A stretch of DNA of 64,000 nt from Erwinia persicina NBRC 102418. Its GTDB lineage: Bacteria > Pseudomonadota > Gammaproteobacteria > Enterobacterales > Enterobacteriaceae. The number at the start of each line of letters is the position of its first letter. Positions within the stretch are counted from its first letter, which is position 1. Shown here piece after piece: positions 18,034-28,100 of this stretch. The stretch lies in contig NZ_BCTN01000016.1 of assembly GCF_001571305.1 (NCBI RefSeq), positions 1-64,000 on the forward strand, read 5' to 3'. The notes under the pieces were generated by a model, which saw only the letters and a program-made list of their open reading frames with translations, searched no databases and was not told the origin of the DNA. The position numbers and the translations under genes were made by a program.

Positions 18034-19266
18034 ATGTCATCGTTTGACTACCTTAAGACCGCGATTCGCCAGCAGGGGTGTACCCTGCAGCAGGTCTCTG
18101 ACGCCAGCGGTATGACCAAGGGTTACCTCAGTCAGTTACTGAATGCGAAAATCAAAAGCCCCAGCGCTCAGAAGCTGGAAGCACTGCACCGTTTTCTCGG
18201 CCTTGAATTTCCACGTCGGGAGAAAACCATTGGCGTCGTGTTTGGTAAGTTTTACCCGCTGCACACCGGCCATATCTATCTGATCCAGCGTGCCTGCAGC
18301 CAGGTTGACGAACTGCACATCATTATGTGCTTCGATGAACCGCGCGACCGCCAGCTGTTTGAAGACAGCGCGATGTCACAGCAACCGACGGTCAGCGACC
18401 GCCTGCGCTGGCTGTTGCAGACCTTTAAATATCAGAAAAACATTCGCATTCACTCGTTTAACGAAGAGGGAATGGAGCCTTATCCCTACGGCTGGAATGT
18501 CTGGAGCGACGGCGTAAAGGCGTTTATGGACGAGCAGGGTATTCTCCCGAACCGTATTTACACCAGCGAGGAGGGCGATGCGAAACAGTTCACCGCGCAT
18601 CTGGGGGTGGAAACCATCGTTATCGATCCCCGTCGCTCCTTTATGAATATCAGCGGTGGCCAGATCCGTCAGGATCCGTTCCGCTACTGGGAATACATTC
18701 CCACCGAAGTGAAGCCCTTTTTCGTACGAACGGTGGCGATCCTCGGCGGCGAATCGAGCGGTAAGTCCACGCTGGTCAACAAGTTGGCCAACATCTTTAA
18801 CACCACCAGCGCCTGGGAATTTGGCCGCGATTATGTCTTTTCGCATCTGGGCGGGGACGAGATGGCGTTGCAATATTCGGATTACGATAAGATCGCGCTG
18901 GGGCAGGCACAGTACATCGATTTTGCGGTGAAGTACGCCAACAAAGTGGCCTTTATCGACACCGACTTTGTGACCACCCAGGCATTCTGTAAGAAGTATG
19001 AGGGGCGTGAGCATCCGTTTGTGCAGGCACTGATCGATGAGTATCGCTTCGACCTGGTGATCCTGGTAGAGAACAACGTGCCGTGGGTGGCCGATGGCCT
19101 GCGCAGCCTGGGTAGCTCTGTCGATCGCAAAGAATTTCAGTCGCTACTGATCGCCATGCTGGATGAAAACAACATCAAGTACGTCCACGTGGAACAGGAC
19201 AGCTACGACGAGCGCTTTCTGCGCTGTGTGGATCTGGTTAAACAGATGCTGGGCGATCAGAAATAG
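18034..19266 (+). CDS. nadR: Trifunctional NAD biosynthesis regulator NadR
   Basis: NadR combines repression of NAD genes, NMN adenylyltransferase and nicotinamide riboside kinase activity. The product is 410 residues, as in E. coli. Domains in order: a helix-turn-helix at about 15-55 (TLQQVSDASGMTKGYLSQLL), a nucleotidyltransferase domain with GKFYPLHTGH, and a kinase domain with Walker A GGESSGKST. It is the third gene of serB-radA-nadR. A perfect 11-bp hairpin follows at 19346-19380. Confidence 0.97.
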   Translation: MSSFDYLKTAIRQQGCTLQQVSDASGMTKGYLSQLLNAKIKSPSAQKLEALHRFLGLEFPRREKTIGVVFGKFYPLHTGHIYLIQRACSQVDELHIIMCFDEPRDRQLFEDSAMSQQPTVSDRLRWLLQTFKYQKNIRIHSFNEEGMEPYPYGWNVWSDGVKAFMDEQGILPNRIYTSEEGDAKQFTAHLGVETIVIDPRRSFMNISGGQIRQDPFRYWEYIPTEVKPFFVRTVAILGGESSGKSTLVNKLANIFNTTSAWEFGRDYVFSHLGGDEMALQYSDYDKIALGQAQYIDFAVKYANKVAFIDTDFVTTQAFCKKYEGREHPFVQALIDEYRFDLVILVENNVPWVADGLRSLGSSVDRKEFQSLLIAMLDENNIKYVHVEQDSYDERFLRCVDLVKQMLGDQK

Positions 19267-19345
19267 TCGCCCTTATTAATGCGGGTGCAGTAATTCCGCG
19301 TATCGCTGCCGGGGATGGTTTGTGAGTCCGGCCGGCAGCGTTCAG

Positions 19346-19380
19346 CGCCTCGCGGCAGCAATCAAGGCCGCCGCGAGGCG
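19346..19380. terminator. Hairpin between convergent nadR and the oxidoreductase gene
   Basis: CGCCTCGCGGC (19346-19356) and GCCGCGAGGCG (19370-19380) form a perfect 11-bp stem with a 13-base loop. It lies between two convergent genes and probably serves both, although T tracts are poor. Confidence 0.6.
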
Positions 19381-19384
19381 ATGA

Positions 19385-20386
19385 TCAATAAACAATAACG
19401 ACTTTACCGCGCATATGGCCGTCCAGCACCAGCTGGTGGGCTTCCGTCAGCGTCTCCACGCTCAGACCCTGCAGGGTTTTGCTCAGTGAACCCGCCAGCT
19501 TGCCTTCGTCCAGCAGCGCTGCTGTCGCCTGCAGAATCTCCCCCTGCCGCGCAATATCCGCTGTGGTGAACATGCTGCGTGTATACATAAACTCGAAGTG
19601 CAGCGCGGCACTCTTCAGCTTCAGTTGATCCATATTCAGCGGTTTTTCATTTTCAACAATGGTGCAGATATGACCCTGCGGGGCGATCAGCTGGCTCATT
19701 GCTTCCCAGTGGCCGTCGGTATCGTTCAGGCAGAAAATATAGTCGACCTGTTTGATACCCTGTTGCTCCAGCTCACCCGCCATATCTCGATAATCAATCA
19801 CCAGGTCGGCCCCGCGTTCCCGGCACCACTGGGCAGAATCCGGGCGTGAGGCGGTCGCAATGACCGTTACCTTGCTGTGCAGTTTAGCCAGGGGGATAGC
19901 CAGCGATCCCACGCCGCCCGCACCGCCAACGATCAGCAGGGTTTTGCCCGCCGCTGCCTTATCCAGCTGCAGGCGATCGAACAGGCCTTCCCATGCTGTC
20001 AGGGCGGTCAGCGGGATCGCTGCGGCTTCAGCCCAGTCCAGGGTGCGGGGTTTATGGCCGGTAATGCGGGCATCGATCAGCTGCTGGCTGGCATTGCTGC
20101 CGGAGCGGGTGATGTCACCGGCATAATAGACTTCGTCACCGGCTTTAAAACCGGTCACTTTACTGCCGGTGGCCAGCACCACGCCGCTGGCATCCCAGCC
20201 GAGCACGCGCGGCTGTTCAAGGCCATTTTTCTGTGCGCCTTTGTGAACCTTGGTGTCCACCGGGTTGATGGAAGCGGCTTTCACCTCAACCAGCAGGTCA
20301 TAGTCACCCGCGACCGGCTGAGGGTACTCAATAGCAATAAACTGCTGCGGATTTTCTGGATTGATCGCAATCGCTTTGGTGGTCAT
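19385..20386 (-). CDS. Zinc-binding-type alcohol dehydrogenase / quinone oxidoreductase (MDR family)
   Basis: This 333-residue medium-chain dehydrogenase/reductase begins MTTKAIAINPENP. It has the GroES-like N-terminal domain (INPVDTKV, LGWDASGVV, GDEVYYAG) and the NAD(P)H loop GGAGGVGS. The usual catalytic-zinc cysteine is replaced in I-N-P-V-D-T, as in zinc-independent quinone reductases. The substrate cannot be read; reduction of a quinone or an activated C=C bond is likely. It is divergent from the LysR gene, its probable regulator. Confidence 0.85.
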   Translation of the reverse strand: MTTKAIAINPENPQQFIAIEYPQPVAGDYDLLVEVKAASINPVDTKVHKGAQKNGLEQPRVLGWDASGVVLATGSKVTGFKAGDEVYYAGDITRSGSNASQQLIDARITGHKPRTLDWAEAAAIPLTALTAWEGLFDRLQLDKAAAGKTLLIVGGAGGVGSLAIPLAKLHSKVTVIATASRPDSAQWCRERGADLVIDYRDMAGELEQQGIKQVDYIFCLNDTDGHWEAMSQLIAPQGHICTIVENEKPLNMDQLKLKSAALHFEFMYTRSMFTTADIARQGEILQATAALLDEGKLAGSLSKTLQGLSVETLTEAHQLVLDGHMRGKVVIVY

Positions 20387-20485
20387 AGCATTTCTCCTGA
20401 ATGATGTGCTATCAGTGTAGGGAAAATAAACCCTGATGATAAGATGGACAATAACGCACTCAGTGTTCGCGAGGGATGAACAATA

Positions 20486-21379
20486 ATGTTTAAACAGTTG
20501 CAGGATATGGCCCTGTTTGCGCTGGTCGCAGAATGCGGTAGCTTTACCGCCGCAGCGAATCGCGCAGGATTACCGAAATCCAGCGTCAGCCAGCGCGTTG
20601 GCCAGTTGGAGCTGGCGCTGGGCCTGCGGCTGATCAATCGTACGACGCGCCAGCTTAACCTGACCTTTGCCGGTGAACGCTATCTGGTCCATTGCCAGGA
20701 GATGCTGCAGGCCAGTGAGAGGGCGGCGACGGCCATTGAACGGCTGCGTGATAATCCCAGCGGCCGTTTGCGTATCACCTCACCGGCCGGCATTGGTGCG
20801 ACGTTACTGGCACGGCTCAATACCGCTTTTCAGCAGGAATACCCGGACGTCACGCTGGATGTGTCGGTTTCCGATGAGATCTGCGATTTGGTGCAGGGCG
20901 GGTATGACGTGGCGCTGCGCACCGGCAGACCGCAGGATTCCTCGCTGATCGGTCGCCGTATTGGCTACTGTGAAAGACTGCTGGTAGCTTCACCGGACTA
21001 TCTGGCAGCCCATCCACCGCTGGCCCATCCCGGCCAGCTGTCTGAACACCGTTCCATTGCCCATCGCGCGTGGAATGAATGGGTACTGAAACGGGGGGAG
21101 GAGTATTATCGCTGGCTGCTGCCGCCTGCTCATGTCACGGATAATCTGGTCTATGCACGCGAATGCGCGCTGGGCAATGCCGGGATCACTCTGCTACCGC
21201 GCTTCTTAACTGAAGACGGGTTGTTGCAGGGAAGGTTGTTGAGGGTGCTACCGGAGTGGGAAATGGAAGGCAATGAGCTGTGGCTGGTGTATCCAGGCCG
21301 TAAGCTGAATTCCCCTGCGCTGATGCGGTTTATTGATTTTGCGATACAGTCCCCGATATTCCGGGAATTCTACACATAG
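20486..21379 (+). CDS. LysR-family transcriptional regulator
   Basis: The 297-residue product has an N-terminal winged helix-turn-helix (FALVAECGSFTAAANRAGLPKS, VSQRVGQLE, INRTTRQLNLT) and a periplasmic-binding-type effector domain, standard for LysR proteins. GAGGGA precedes ATG 20486. It is transcribed divergently from the MDR oxidoreductase across 99 bases, the usual LysR target layout. An imperfect AT-rich inverted repeat around 20410-20445 could be its operator. The inducer is unknown. Confidence 0.88.
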   Translation: MFKQLQDMALFALVAECGSFTAAANRAGLPKSSVSQRVGQLELALGLRLINRTTRQLNLTFAGERYLVHCQEMLQASERAATAIERLRDNPSGRLRITSPAGIGATLLARLNTAFQQEYPDVTLDVSVSDEICDLVQGGYDVALRTGRPQDSSLIGRRIGYCERLLVASPDYLAAHPPLAHPGQLSEHRSIAHRAWNEWVLKRGEEYYRWLLPPAHVTDNLVYARECALGNAGITLLPRFLTEDGLLQGRLLRVLPEWEMEGNELWLVYPGRKLNSPALMRFIDFAIQSPIFREFYT

Positions 21380-21425
21380 GGGGCGATCGCGTGTTCCGGT
21401 CGCCCCGTGACGGGCCGACCGGAAC
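21379..21425. repeat. Overlapping extragenic palindromes between the LysR gene and ettA
   Basis: Two alternative hairpins share bases. GGGGCGA pairs with TCGCCCC (21380-21406), and GTTCCGGTCG (21393-21402) pairs perfectly with CGACCGGAAC (21416-21425). They sit between convergent genes and belong to the window-wide GGGGCGAC family. Confidence 0.65.
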
Positions 21426-21438
21426 AGGAGGTCAGTCC

Positions 21439-23106
21439 TTACTTGATCATACGCTTGTACTTGATACGTTTTGGCTCCAGTGCTTCTGCACCCAGCGTAC
21501 GTTTCTTGTACTCTTCGTATTCAGTAAAGTTACCTTCAAAGAACTCGATTTTGCCTTCATCCTGGTAGTCCAGAATGTGTGTGGCAATACGGTCAAGGAA
21601 CCAGCGGTCATGCGAGATCACCATCGCACAGCCCGGGAATTCCAGCAGGGCGTTTTCCAGCGCGCGCAGGGTTTCAATGTCCAGGTCGTTGGTCGGTTCA
21701 TCCAGCAGCAGCATGTTGCCGCCCACCTGTAACAGCTTCGCCAGGTGCAGACGACCACGCTCACCCCCGGACAATTCGCCGACGCGCTTGCCCTGATCAA
21801 CCCCTTTAAAGTTAAAGCGGCCGACGTAGGCACGGCTTGGCATCTCGGTGTTGCCGATACGCATGATGTCCTGACCACCGGACACTTCTTCCCACACGGT
21901 TTTCGACCCGTCCATGCTGTCGCGGAACTGATCAACCGACGCCAGTTTTACGGTCTCGCCCAGCACGATGCTGCCGGAGTCCGGCTGTTCCTGACCCGAC
22001 ATCATGCGGAACAGGGTCGATTTACCCGCGCCGTTCGGCCCGATAATGCCGACAATTGCCCCTTTCGGCACGGAGAAGGAGAGATCGTCAATCAGCAGAC
22101 GGTCGCCGTAAGACTTGCTCAGGTTGCTGACCTCGACCACTTTATCGCCCAGGCGTGCGCCAGGTGGAATAAACAGTTCGTTGGTCTCGTTACGCTTCTG
22201 GTATTCGGCGTTGTTCAGCTCTTCAAAGCGGTTCAGACGAGCCTTACCTTTGGATTGCTGGCCTTTCGCTCCTTTGCGCACCCACTCCAGCTCTTTCTCA
22301 ATCGACTTGCGACGAGCGGCTTCTGAAGAGGCTTCCTGTGCCAGGCGGGCATCTTTCTGCTCCAGCCAGGAAGAGTAGTTTCCTTCCCATGGAATACCTT
22401 CACCGCGGTCCAGTTCCAGGATCCAGCCCGCCACGTTATCGAGGAAGTAACGGTCGTGCGTAATCGCCACCACGGTGCCTTCGAAGTCGTGCAGGAAGCG
22501 TTCCAGCCAGGCGACGGATTCTGCATCCAGATGGTTCGTCGGTTCGTCGAGCAGCAGCATGTCGGGTTTTTCCAGCAGCAGGCGGCACAGTGCGACGCGA
22601 CGGCGTTCCCCCCCGGACAGATTACCGATCTTCGCCTCCCAGTCCGGCAGACGCAGGGCATCGGCCGCACGTTCCAACTGGGTATTCAGGTTGTGGCCGT
22701 CGTGCGCCTGGATGATCTCTTCAAACTTGCCCTGCTGCGCGGCGAGTTTATCGAAGTCAGCATCCGGCTCGGCGTATTTCGCGTACACCTCGTCCAGACC
22801 TTTCAGTGCGTTAACGACTTCGGCAACGGCTTCTTCTACCGATTCACGCACGGTGTGTTCCAGGTTCAGCTTCGGTTCCTGTTCCAGATAGCCAATTTTC
22901 AGGCCTGGCTGCGGACGCGCTTCCCCTTCGATATCTTTATCGATGCCCGCCATGATGCGCAGCAGAGTGGATTTACCCGCACCGTTCAGACCCAGTACGC
23001 CGATCTTGGCGCCCGGGAAGAAGCTGAGGGAGATGTTTTTTAAAATATGACGCTTCGGCGGAACGACTTTGCCGACGCGATGCATGCTATAGACGAATTG
23101 AGCCAC
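21439..23106 (-). CDS. ettA: Energy-dependent translational throttle protein EttA
   Basis: EttA is an ABC-F ATPase that binds the ribosomal E site and gates entry into elongation according to the ATP/ADP ratio. The product is 555 residues, exactly the E. coli length. Two ABC domains are visible, with Walker A GLNGAGKST and GPNGAGKST and signatures LSGGERRR and LSGGERGR, joined by the basic P-site tRNA interaction linker (ELEWVRKGAKGQQSKGKAR). The start is a GTG at 23106, fixed by the conserved MAQFVYSMHRVGK. It has no transmembrane segments. Confidence 0.97.
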   Translation of the reverse strand: MAQFVYSMHRVGKVVPPKRHILKNISLSFFPGAKIGVLGLNGAGKSTLLRIMAGIDKDIEGEARPQPGLKIGYLEQEPKLNLEHTVRESVEEAVAEVVNALKGLDEVYAKYAEPDADFDKLAAQQGKFEEIIQAHDGHNLNTQLERAADALRLPDWEAKIGNLSGGERRRVALCRLLLEKPDMLLLDEPTNHLDAESVAWLERFLHDFEGTVVAITHDRYFLDNVAGWILELDRGEGIPWEGNYSSWLEQKDARLAQEASSEAARRKSIEKELEWVRKGAKGQQSKGKARLNRFEELNNAEYQKRNETNELFIPPGARLGDKVVEVSNLSKSYGDRLLIDDLSFSVPKGAIVGIIGPNGAGKSTLFRMMSGQEQPDSGSIVLGETVKLASVDQFRDSMDGSKTVWEEVSGGQDIMRIGNTEMPSRAYVGRFNFKGVDQGKRVGELSGGERGRLHLAKLLQVGGNMLLLDEPTNDLDIETLRALENALLEFPGCAMVISHDRWFLDRIATHILDYQDEGKIEFFEGNFTEYEEYKKRTLGAEALEPKRIKYKRMIK

Positions 23107-23312
23107 GTTGGGTTGAGCCTCTTAGGGTCTGGGTTTTAATTGGGGCAAAAGAAGTGCCCACTCAGATAGCGGAGTTTAGCTGTTTTCCCCCCTTAATCAC
23201 AGCCGCCAGGCAGACGATTATCCCGATATCAGCGCAACGGCCTGATTTTTGTTTGATTTATAATCAGCGGCAACTATGCTGTTTTTTTGTCTTATAAATT
23301 AGGGGGATATCG

Positions 23313-24257
23313 ATGCGCGTTCTGATAGCAGCGGAAGAAAATGCCTGGGGAGGCATGATCCAGCAGTTTCGTCAGAGGCTACCCGATGTCGAATTTATTG
23401 CCTCTGCTGGCCATGCCGCAGAGAGTCTGGCGGGGTTTGATGCACTGATCCCGGGTATGGCGAAAGTCGATCGCCGGCTGTTGCAGACGGCCGATCGCCT
23501 GAAGCTGATCCAGCAGGCTGGCACGGGCCTGGAAGGGGTGGATGTCGACGCGGCGCGGTCGCGTGGCATTGCAGTGGCGAATGTGCCGTCGGATCGTTCC
23601 GGTAATGCGGACTCTGTTGCCGAACTGGGGATCTGGATGATGACCGGCCTGGCGCGGCGGATCAGCGAGGTACCGCAGATGCTCGCTACCCGCCAGTTGG
23701 GTTTGCCGGTGGGCATGGGGCTGAAGGGAAAAACCGTCGGGCTGGTCGGGCTGGGCGGCATTGGTAAAGCACTGGCGGAGCGGCTGTCAGCGTTCGGCAT
23801 GCGGATGATTGGCGTCAAGCGCCAGGCCTCCGATGATTTTGCGCGCCAGCACCGTCTGGACTGGGTGGGGGGAATGGAGCGTCTTCCACACCTGCTGCGC
23901 GAAGCGGATTTTGTTGTGCTGAGTCTGCCTGACAATGCGGAAACACATCACATTATTGATGAACCGGCGCTGGCGAGGATGAAGCCGGGCAGTTTCCTGA
24001 TCAATCTCGGTCGCGGTGGTCTGATTGAGAAACCCGCGCTGATGGCGGCGCTGGAGAGTGGGGCGCTGGCCGGGGCCGGGCTGGATGTGTTCTGGCAGGA
24101 GCCGCCCGATCCGCAGGATCCGCTGTTTGCCCTTAACGTGATCGCCACCCCGCATATTGGTGGCGTTACCGATATCTCACTGGAGGGCAACGTCACCGGG
24201 GTCTGTGAAAACCTGCGCCGTCTGCGCGACGGGGAAGCGATTTTAAACCGCTGGTGA
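23313..24257 (+). CDS. D-2-hydroxyacid dehydrogenase family protein
   Basis: This 314-residue NAD(P)-dependent dehydrogenase has an N-terminal substrate domain, then a Rossmann domain with GLVGLGGIGKA. The catalytic Arg lies in NLGRGGL, a Glu region follows, and the catalytic His is in TPHIGGVT. AGGGGGA precedes ATG 23313. The substrate cannot be deduced; glyoxylate/hydroxypyruvate-type or phosphoglycerate-like oxidation is possible. It is an accessory gene between ettA and slt, divergent from ettA and convergent with deoR. Confidence 0.85.
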   Translation: MRVLIAAEENAWGGMIQQFRQRLPDVEFIASAGHAAESLAGFDALIPGMAKVDRRLLQTADRLKLIQQAGTGLEGVDVDAARSRGIAVANVPSDRSGNADSVAELGIWMMTGLARRISEVPQMLATRQLGLPVGMGLKGKTVGLVGLGGIGKALAERLSAFGMRMIGVKRQASDDFARQHRLDWVGGMERLPHLLREADFVVLSLPDNAETHHIIDEPALARMKPGSFLINLGRGGLIEKPALMAALESGALAGAGLDVFWQEPPDPQDPLFALNVIATPHIGGVTDISLEGNVTGVCENLRRLRDGEAILNRW

Positions 24258-24304
24258 GCGGTCGCACCGTCCCGATGAGGCCCACCCGACAGGGGATACC
24301 CCGG

Positions 24305-25048
24305 TTACGGGGTAATAATGTCAATACCGATATCCTGCAGCGGCGCGGCGTCGCTGACCAGCCCGTCAAAGGCGCTGAGATCGGCAATTCGCGCAGGCAG
24401 CACTTTACCAAACTTGCTGCTGTCGCCCACCAGCAGGCGGGTGCGTGCACGCTGTAAGGCCAGCCGTTTGAGCGGCAGCTCGTTCAGGTTATAGCAGCTG
24501 GCGCCCTGATCAACGTCGATACCTGCCGCCGAAATAAACGCTTTATCCGGGCACAGGCTGTCCATCACCGACAGCTGCCCGAGCGGGGTAAAGATAGCGT
24601 TATCCGGGTGGAATTCGCCGCCGCAGAGGATCACGCGACAGGCGGTTTTTTCTTTCAGCGCCAGGAAGGTATTCATCGCGCAGCAGACAGCGGTAAACGG
24701 CAGATCGCCGTCAATCGCATCAATAATCCACGGCACGGTCGTGCCACAGTCGAACCAGACCATCTCCCCGGGCTGGATCAGCGTGGCGGCATGCTGTCCG
24801 AGCCGCCGTTTACGGTCGACATTTTGTTCCTGCTGGTCGGAGACAAAATAGTGCAGCTGATGCCGCAGGGGATCGCTGACAATATATCCCCCCAGCAGCA
24901 GCACCATACCCGGCCCCTCATTCAGATCGCGGCGGATAGTCATTTCAGAGACCCCGAGCAGATGCGCCGCCTCTTTCAGATGGATCTTGTCGGTGCCTTT
25001 CAGCGCCTGGACCAGCTTGTTGATACGCTCTGCGCGCCGGGTTTCCAT
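24305..25048 (-). CDS. deoR: Deoxyribose operon repressor DeoR
   Basis: DeoR represses deoCABD (and nupG/tsx in E. coli) and is released by deoxyribose-5-phosphate. The 247-residue product matches E. coli DeoR (252) closely: METRRAERI, HLKEAAHLLGVSEMTIRRDLN (helix-turn-helix), VLLGGYIV, FDCGTTVPWIIDAID and LCGGEFH. In E. coli deoR lies far from the deo operon. Here it is only about 10 kb from deoD. Palindromes matching its operator lie at 9645-9664 and 9799-9814. A 6-bp hairpin is in the 47-base gap to the dehydrogenase gene. Confidence 0.93.
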   Translation of the reverse strand: METRRAERINKLVQALKGTDKIHLKEAAHLLGVSEMTIRRDLNEGPGMVLLLGGYIVSDPLRHQLHYFVSDQQEQNVDRKRRLGQHAATLIQPGEMVWFDCGTTVPWIIDAIDGDLPFTAVCCAMNTFLALKEKTACRVILCGGEFHPDNAIFTPLGQLSVMDSLCPDKAFISAAGIDVDQGASCYNLNELPLKRLALQRARTRLLVGDSSKFGKVLPARIADLSAFDGLVSDAAPLQDIGIDIITP

Positions 25049-25112
25049 GGGTTTTCTTCCAGTTGTCGCGGAATTTGCAGTTTACCTTCAACAGGATAGT
25101 GCTGCAAACAAC

Positions 25113-25178
25113 AAGGGCCGGCCCGTCAGAAAGGCCGACCCTTATTCGATCATCCCCGGGGCGATCCTGTTTCGCCCC
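25113..25178. repeat. Two palindromes between deoR and the NRPS gene
   Basis: AAGGGCCGGCC (25113-25123) pairs with GGCCGACCCTT (25133-25143) with one mismatch. A second hairpin, GGGGCGA (25158-25164) with TCGCCCC (25172-25178), sits just downstream of the NRPS stop on the minus strand and may end its transcript. Both belong to the window-wide palindrome family. Confidence 0.6.
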
Positions 25179-25186
25179 AAGGGCTT

Positions 25187-28100
25187 TTACGCCGCGCTGC
25201 TGCGAATTTTCGCTCCCGAAATCAGTGCCGCCCCGATTGCCTTGTGGCACAGAATAATCGAATGGTGATTCGCCGCCAGCGGGATAATCTCCAGATGCGG
25301 ACAGACTTGACCCAGGCCGTTATCGGCCAGCGCCAGCATCTCTGCGCCGTCCACGCCCTCCATGCTGAGGTCGGCAAATTCGGTGGCTTTAAAAAGCGTC
25401 ACGCGGCTGTGGCTGAGCGGGGCGCTCAACGGCTGGTTGTTCATTTCCAGCTCCAGCTGTTCGATGCGCAGCGCACGTGCTGCAGCCTCGCCTTCAATGC
25501 CGATCATTGCCAGAATCGGGGCGAGCATTCCGGCCGCAATACGCTGCTGGAATTCGGTCTGGTAGAGGCTGTCGAGCAGGCAGAGATGAATATCGCGATA
25601 GCCGAGCTGTTCCAGCTGAGCGGCGATCTCCAGCGCAATAATCCCGCCCAGCGACCAGCCCAGCAGGCGCACCGGCTGCTGACGTGTCAGGCCCTGGCTG
25701 ACCATATGTTGCAGATAATAGCTGGCCAGCGCCGACAGCGAGGAAATACGTGGCTGGTTGAACAGGTTGTAATTATTGATGCCAATGGCATTTAACTGCC
25801 CTTCGAACGACGCTGCCAGATCGCGGTAAATCTCACAGCCGACCACGGCAGGGTGCACCATCCATACCTCCTCCGCCGTCGCGGGTGCGTTCAGCCGCTG
25901 GGTCAGCCGGAAATGAGGGGCAGGCTGGTTGAGCTGCAGTAGCAGGTTGTGCAGGGGTAAAGGCGCGTGTGGCGTCGTGTTCTGTGCCGCCTGCCCGGCG
26001 ATGGCCAGCGCCTGCGCGCTCAGGGTGCTGTGGGCAAACAGCGTTTTCATTTCCAGCGCTATGCCCTCGCGCTTCAGTTTCACCATCAGCTGGATGGCAT
26101 GCAGCGAGTGACCGCCGAGGGCGAAAAAGTCATCGTCGCAGCCAATCTGTTCGACCTGCAACAGTTCGCGCCACCATGCTGCCAGCTTGCGCTCACCTTC
26201 GCTTTGCGGCGCGCGGTATGCACAGGCTTCCGTCAGCCGCTCCGGCGCGGGCAGGGCTTTACGGTCGAGCTTGCCGTTCGGCGACAGCGGGAAGGCCTCC
26301 ATACGCACAAACGCACAGGGGATCATAAAGTCCGGCAGGGTGGATTGCAGGTGCAGACGCAGCGACTCGCGCAGAGCGGGGATGGGCGGGGCGACCAGCC
26401 ACGCGATCAGCCTTTTATCCCCCTGGCCGTCATCGCAGGCCATCACCACGACATCCTCGACGCCGTCAAAGCGGGCGATCTGCTGTTCAATTTCACCCAA
26501 TTCAATACGCAGACCGTGAATTTTGACCTGGAAATCGTTACGGCCCAGATACTCAATGCTGCCATCCTCCAGCCAGCGTGCCAGATCGCCGGTTTTGTAC
26601 AGGCGCGCCGTCGCTTCGTCACTGAACGGGTCGGGAATAAAACGTTCGGCGTTTAACGCCGCACGGTTAAGGTAACCGCGCGCCACCTGAACGCCGCCGA
26701 TATGCAGTTCACCGCTGACGCCTGGCGGTAGCGGTTGCAGATGGGCATCAAGAATATGCAGTCGGGTATTGGCAACCGGTCTGCCGATGGGGACAATCCC
26801 GCGCGTATCATCGCGCTGGCAGTGCCAGTAAGAGACATCCACTGCCGCTTCGGTCGGCCCGTACAGATTATGCAGTTCTGCCTGCGCTAACTGCTGGTGG
26901 AAACGCTGTACTGCCGCCAGCGGCAGCGCTTCGCCACTGCACATCACCCGACGCAGGCTGGCGCACTGCGCCATGTTGCCGTGGCGCAGGAACAGCTGCA
27001 GCATGGAAGGAACAAAATGCAGGGTCGTGACCTGCTCACGGGCGATCAGCTGGCTGAGATACTCCGGATCCTGATGGCCGCCGGGTTGTGCTATTGCCAG
27101 CCGTGCGCCGACCATCAGTGGCCAGAAGAACTCCCAGACAGAAACATCGAAGCTGAACGGCGTTTTCTGCAGTACGGTATCCTGAGGCGTAAGGGCATAT
27201 TCTTCCTGCATCCACTGCAGGCGGTTCATTACGCCGAGGTGCTCATTCATCACCCCTTTCGGCTTCCCGGTGGAGCCGGAGGTGTAAATCACATACGCCA
27301 GCGATCGCTGCGGGCTGGCCGACAGTGACGGCAGGTTACGATCACTCTGCGTTTGCCAGCACGCGCGATCGTCATGCAGGTGCCAGACCCGGTGTGCATC
27401 ACTCAGCAGGGGAGCCAGCGCCTGTTTCCCCGCATCGTCCAGCAGCACCAGTCTGGCCCCGCAGTCTTCCAGCATATGGCTCAGACGATCGGTCGGGTAG
27501 TCCGGATCGAGGGGGACATAGGCGCCGCCGGCTTTGAGGATGGCGAGCAGGGCAGTCACCATCTCGCTGCTGCGGGCTGCACACAGTGCCACACGGTCGT
27601 CGGGGCCGATCCCTGCCTGACGCAGCTGTGCCGCCAGGCGGTTAGCACGCTGATTCAGCTGCTGATAGCTGACGCTGCCGCCGTGGCCGCAGAGTGCGAT
27701 GGCCTGAGGTGTGCGATCGGCCTGTTGTTCAAACCAGCGATGAATGCCATCCGGCAGCGGCCACGTCCGTTCCGTATCGTTCCAGCTGCCGAGGATCTGC
27801 TGCCGCTCGTTGGCCAGCAGCAGGGGAAGGTTGGCCAGCGGCTGCTGTACACCGTGATCGAGCAGATGATCCAGCATTTGCAGCAGGCGATCGGCGGTGC
27901 GCCGGGCCTTCTCAGCGCTGAACCAGGCCTGGTTCATGTTGAACTCCAGCAGCGGGGGATCGCCAGGGTGATAGTGACGGAGATAGAGCGCCAGCGGCAT
28001 CTGTTCAAAGCCGTGATGCAGCGTTTCGACTTTCAGCGGGTGGCCTTCCAGCTCAATGTCGGTCGGGAAGGTTTCCAGTGAAAAACTCAGGTCATACAGC

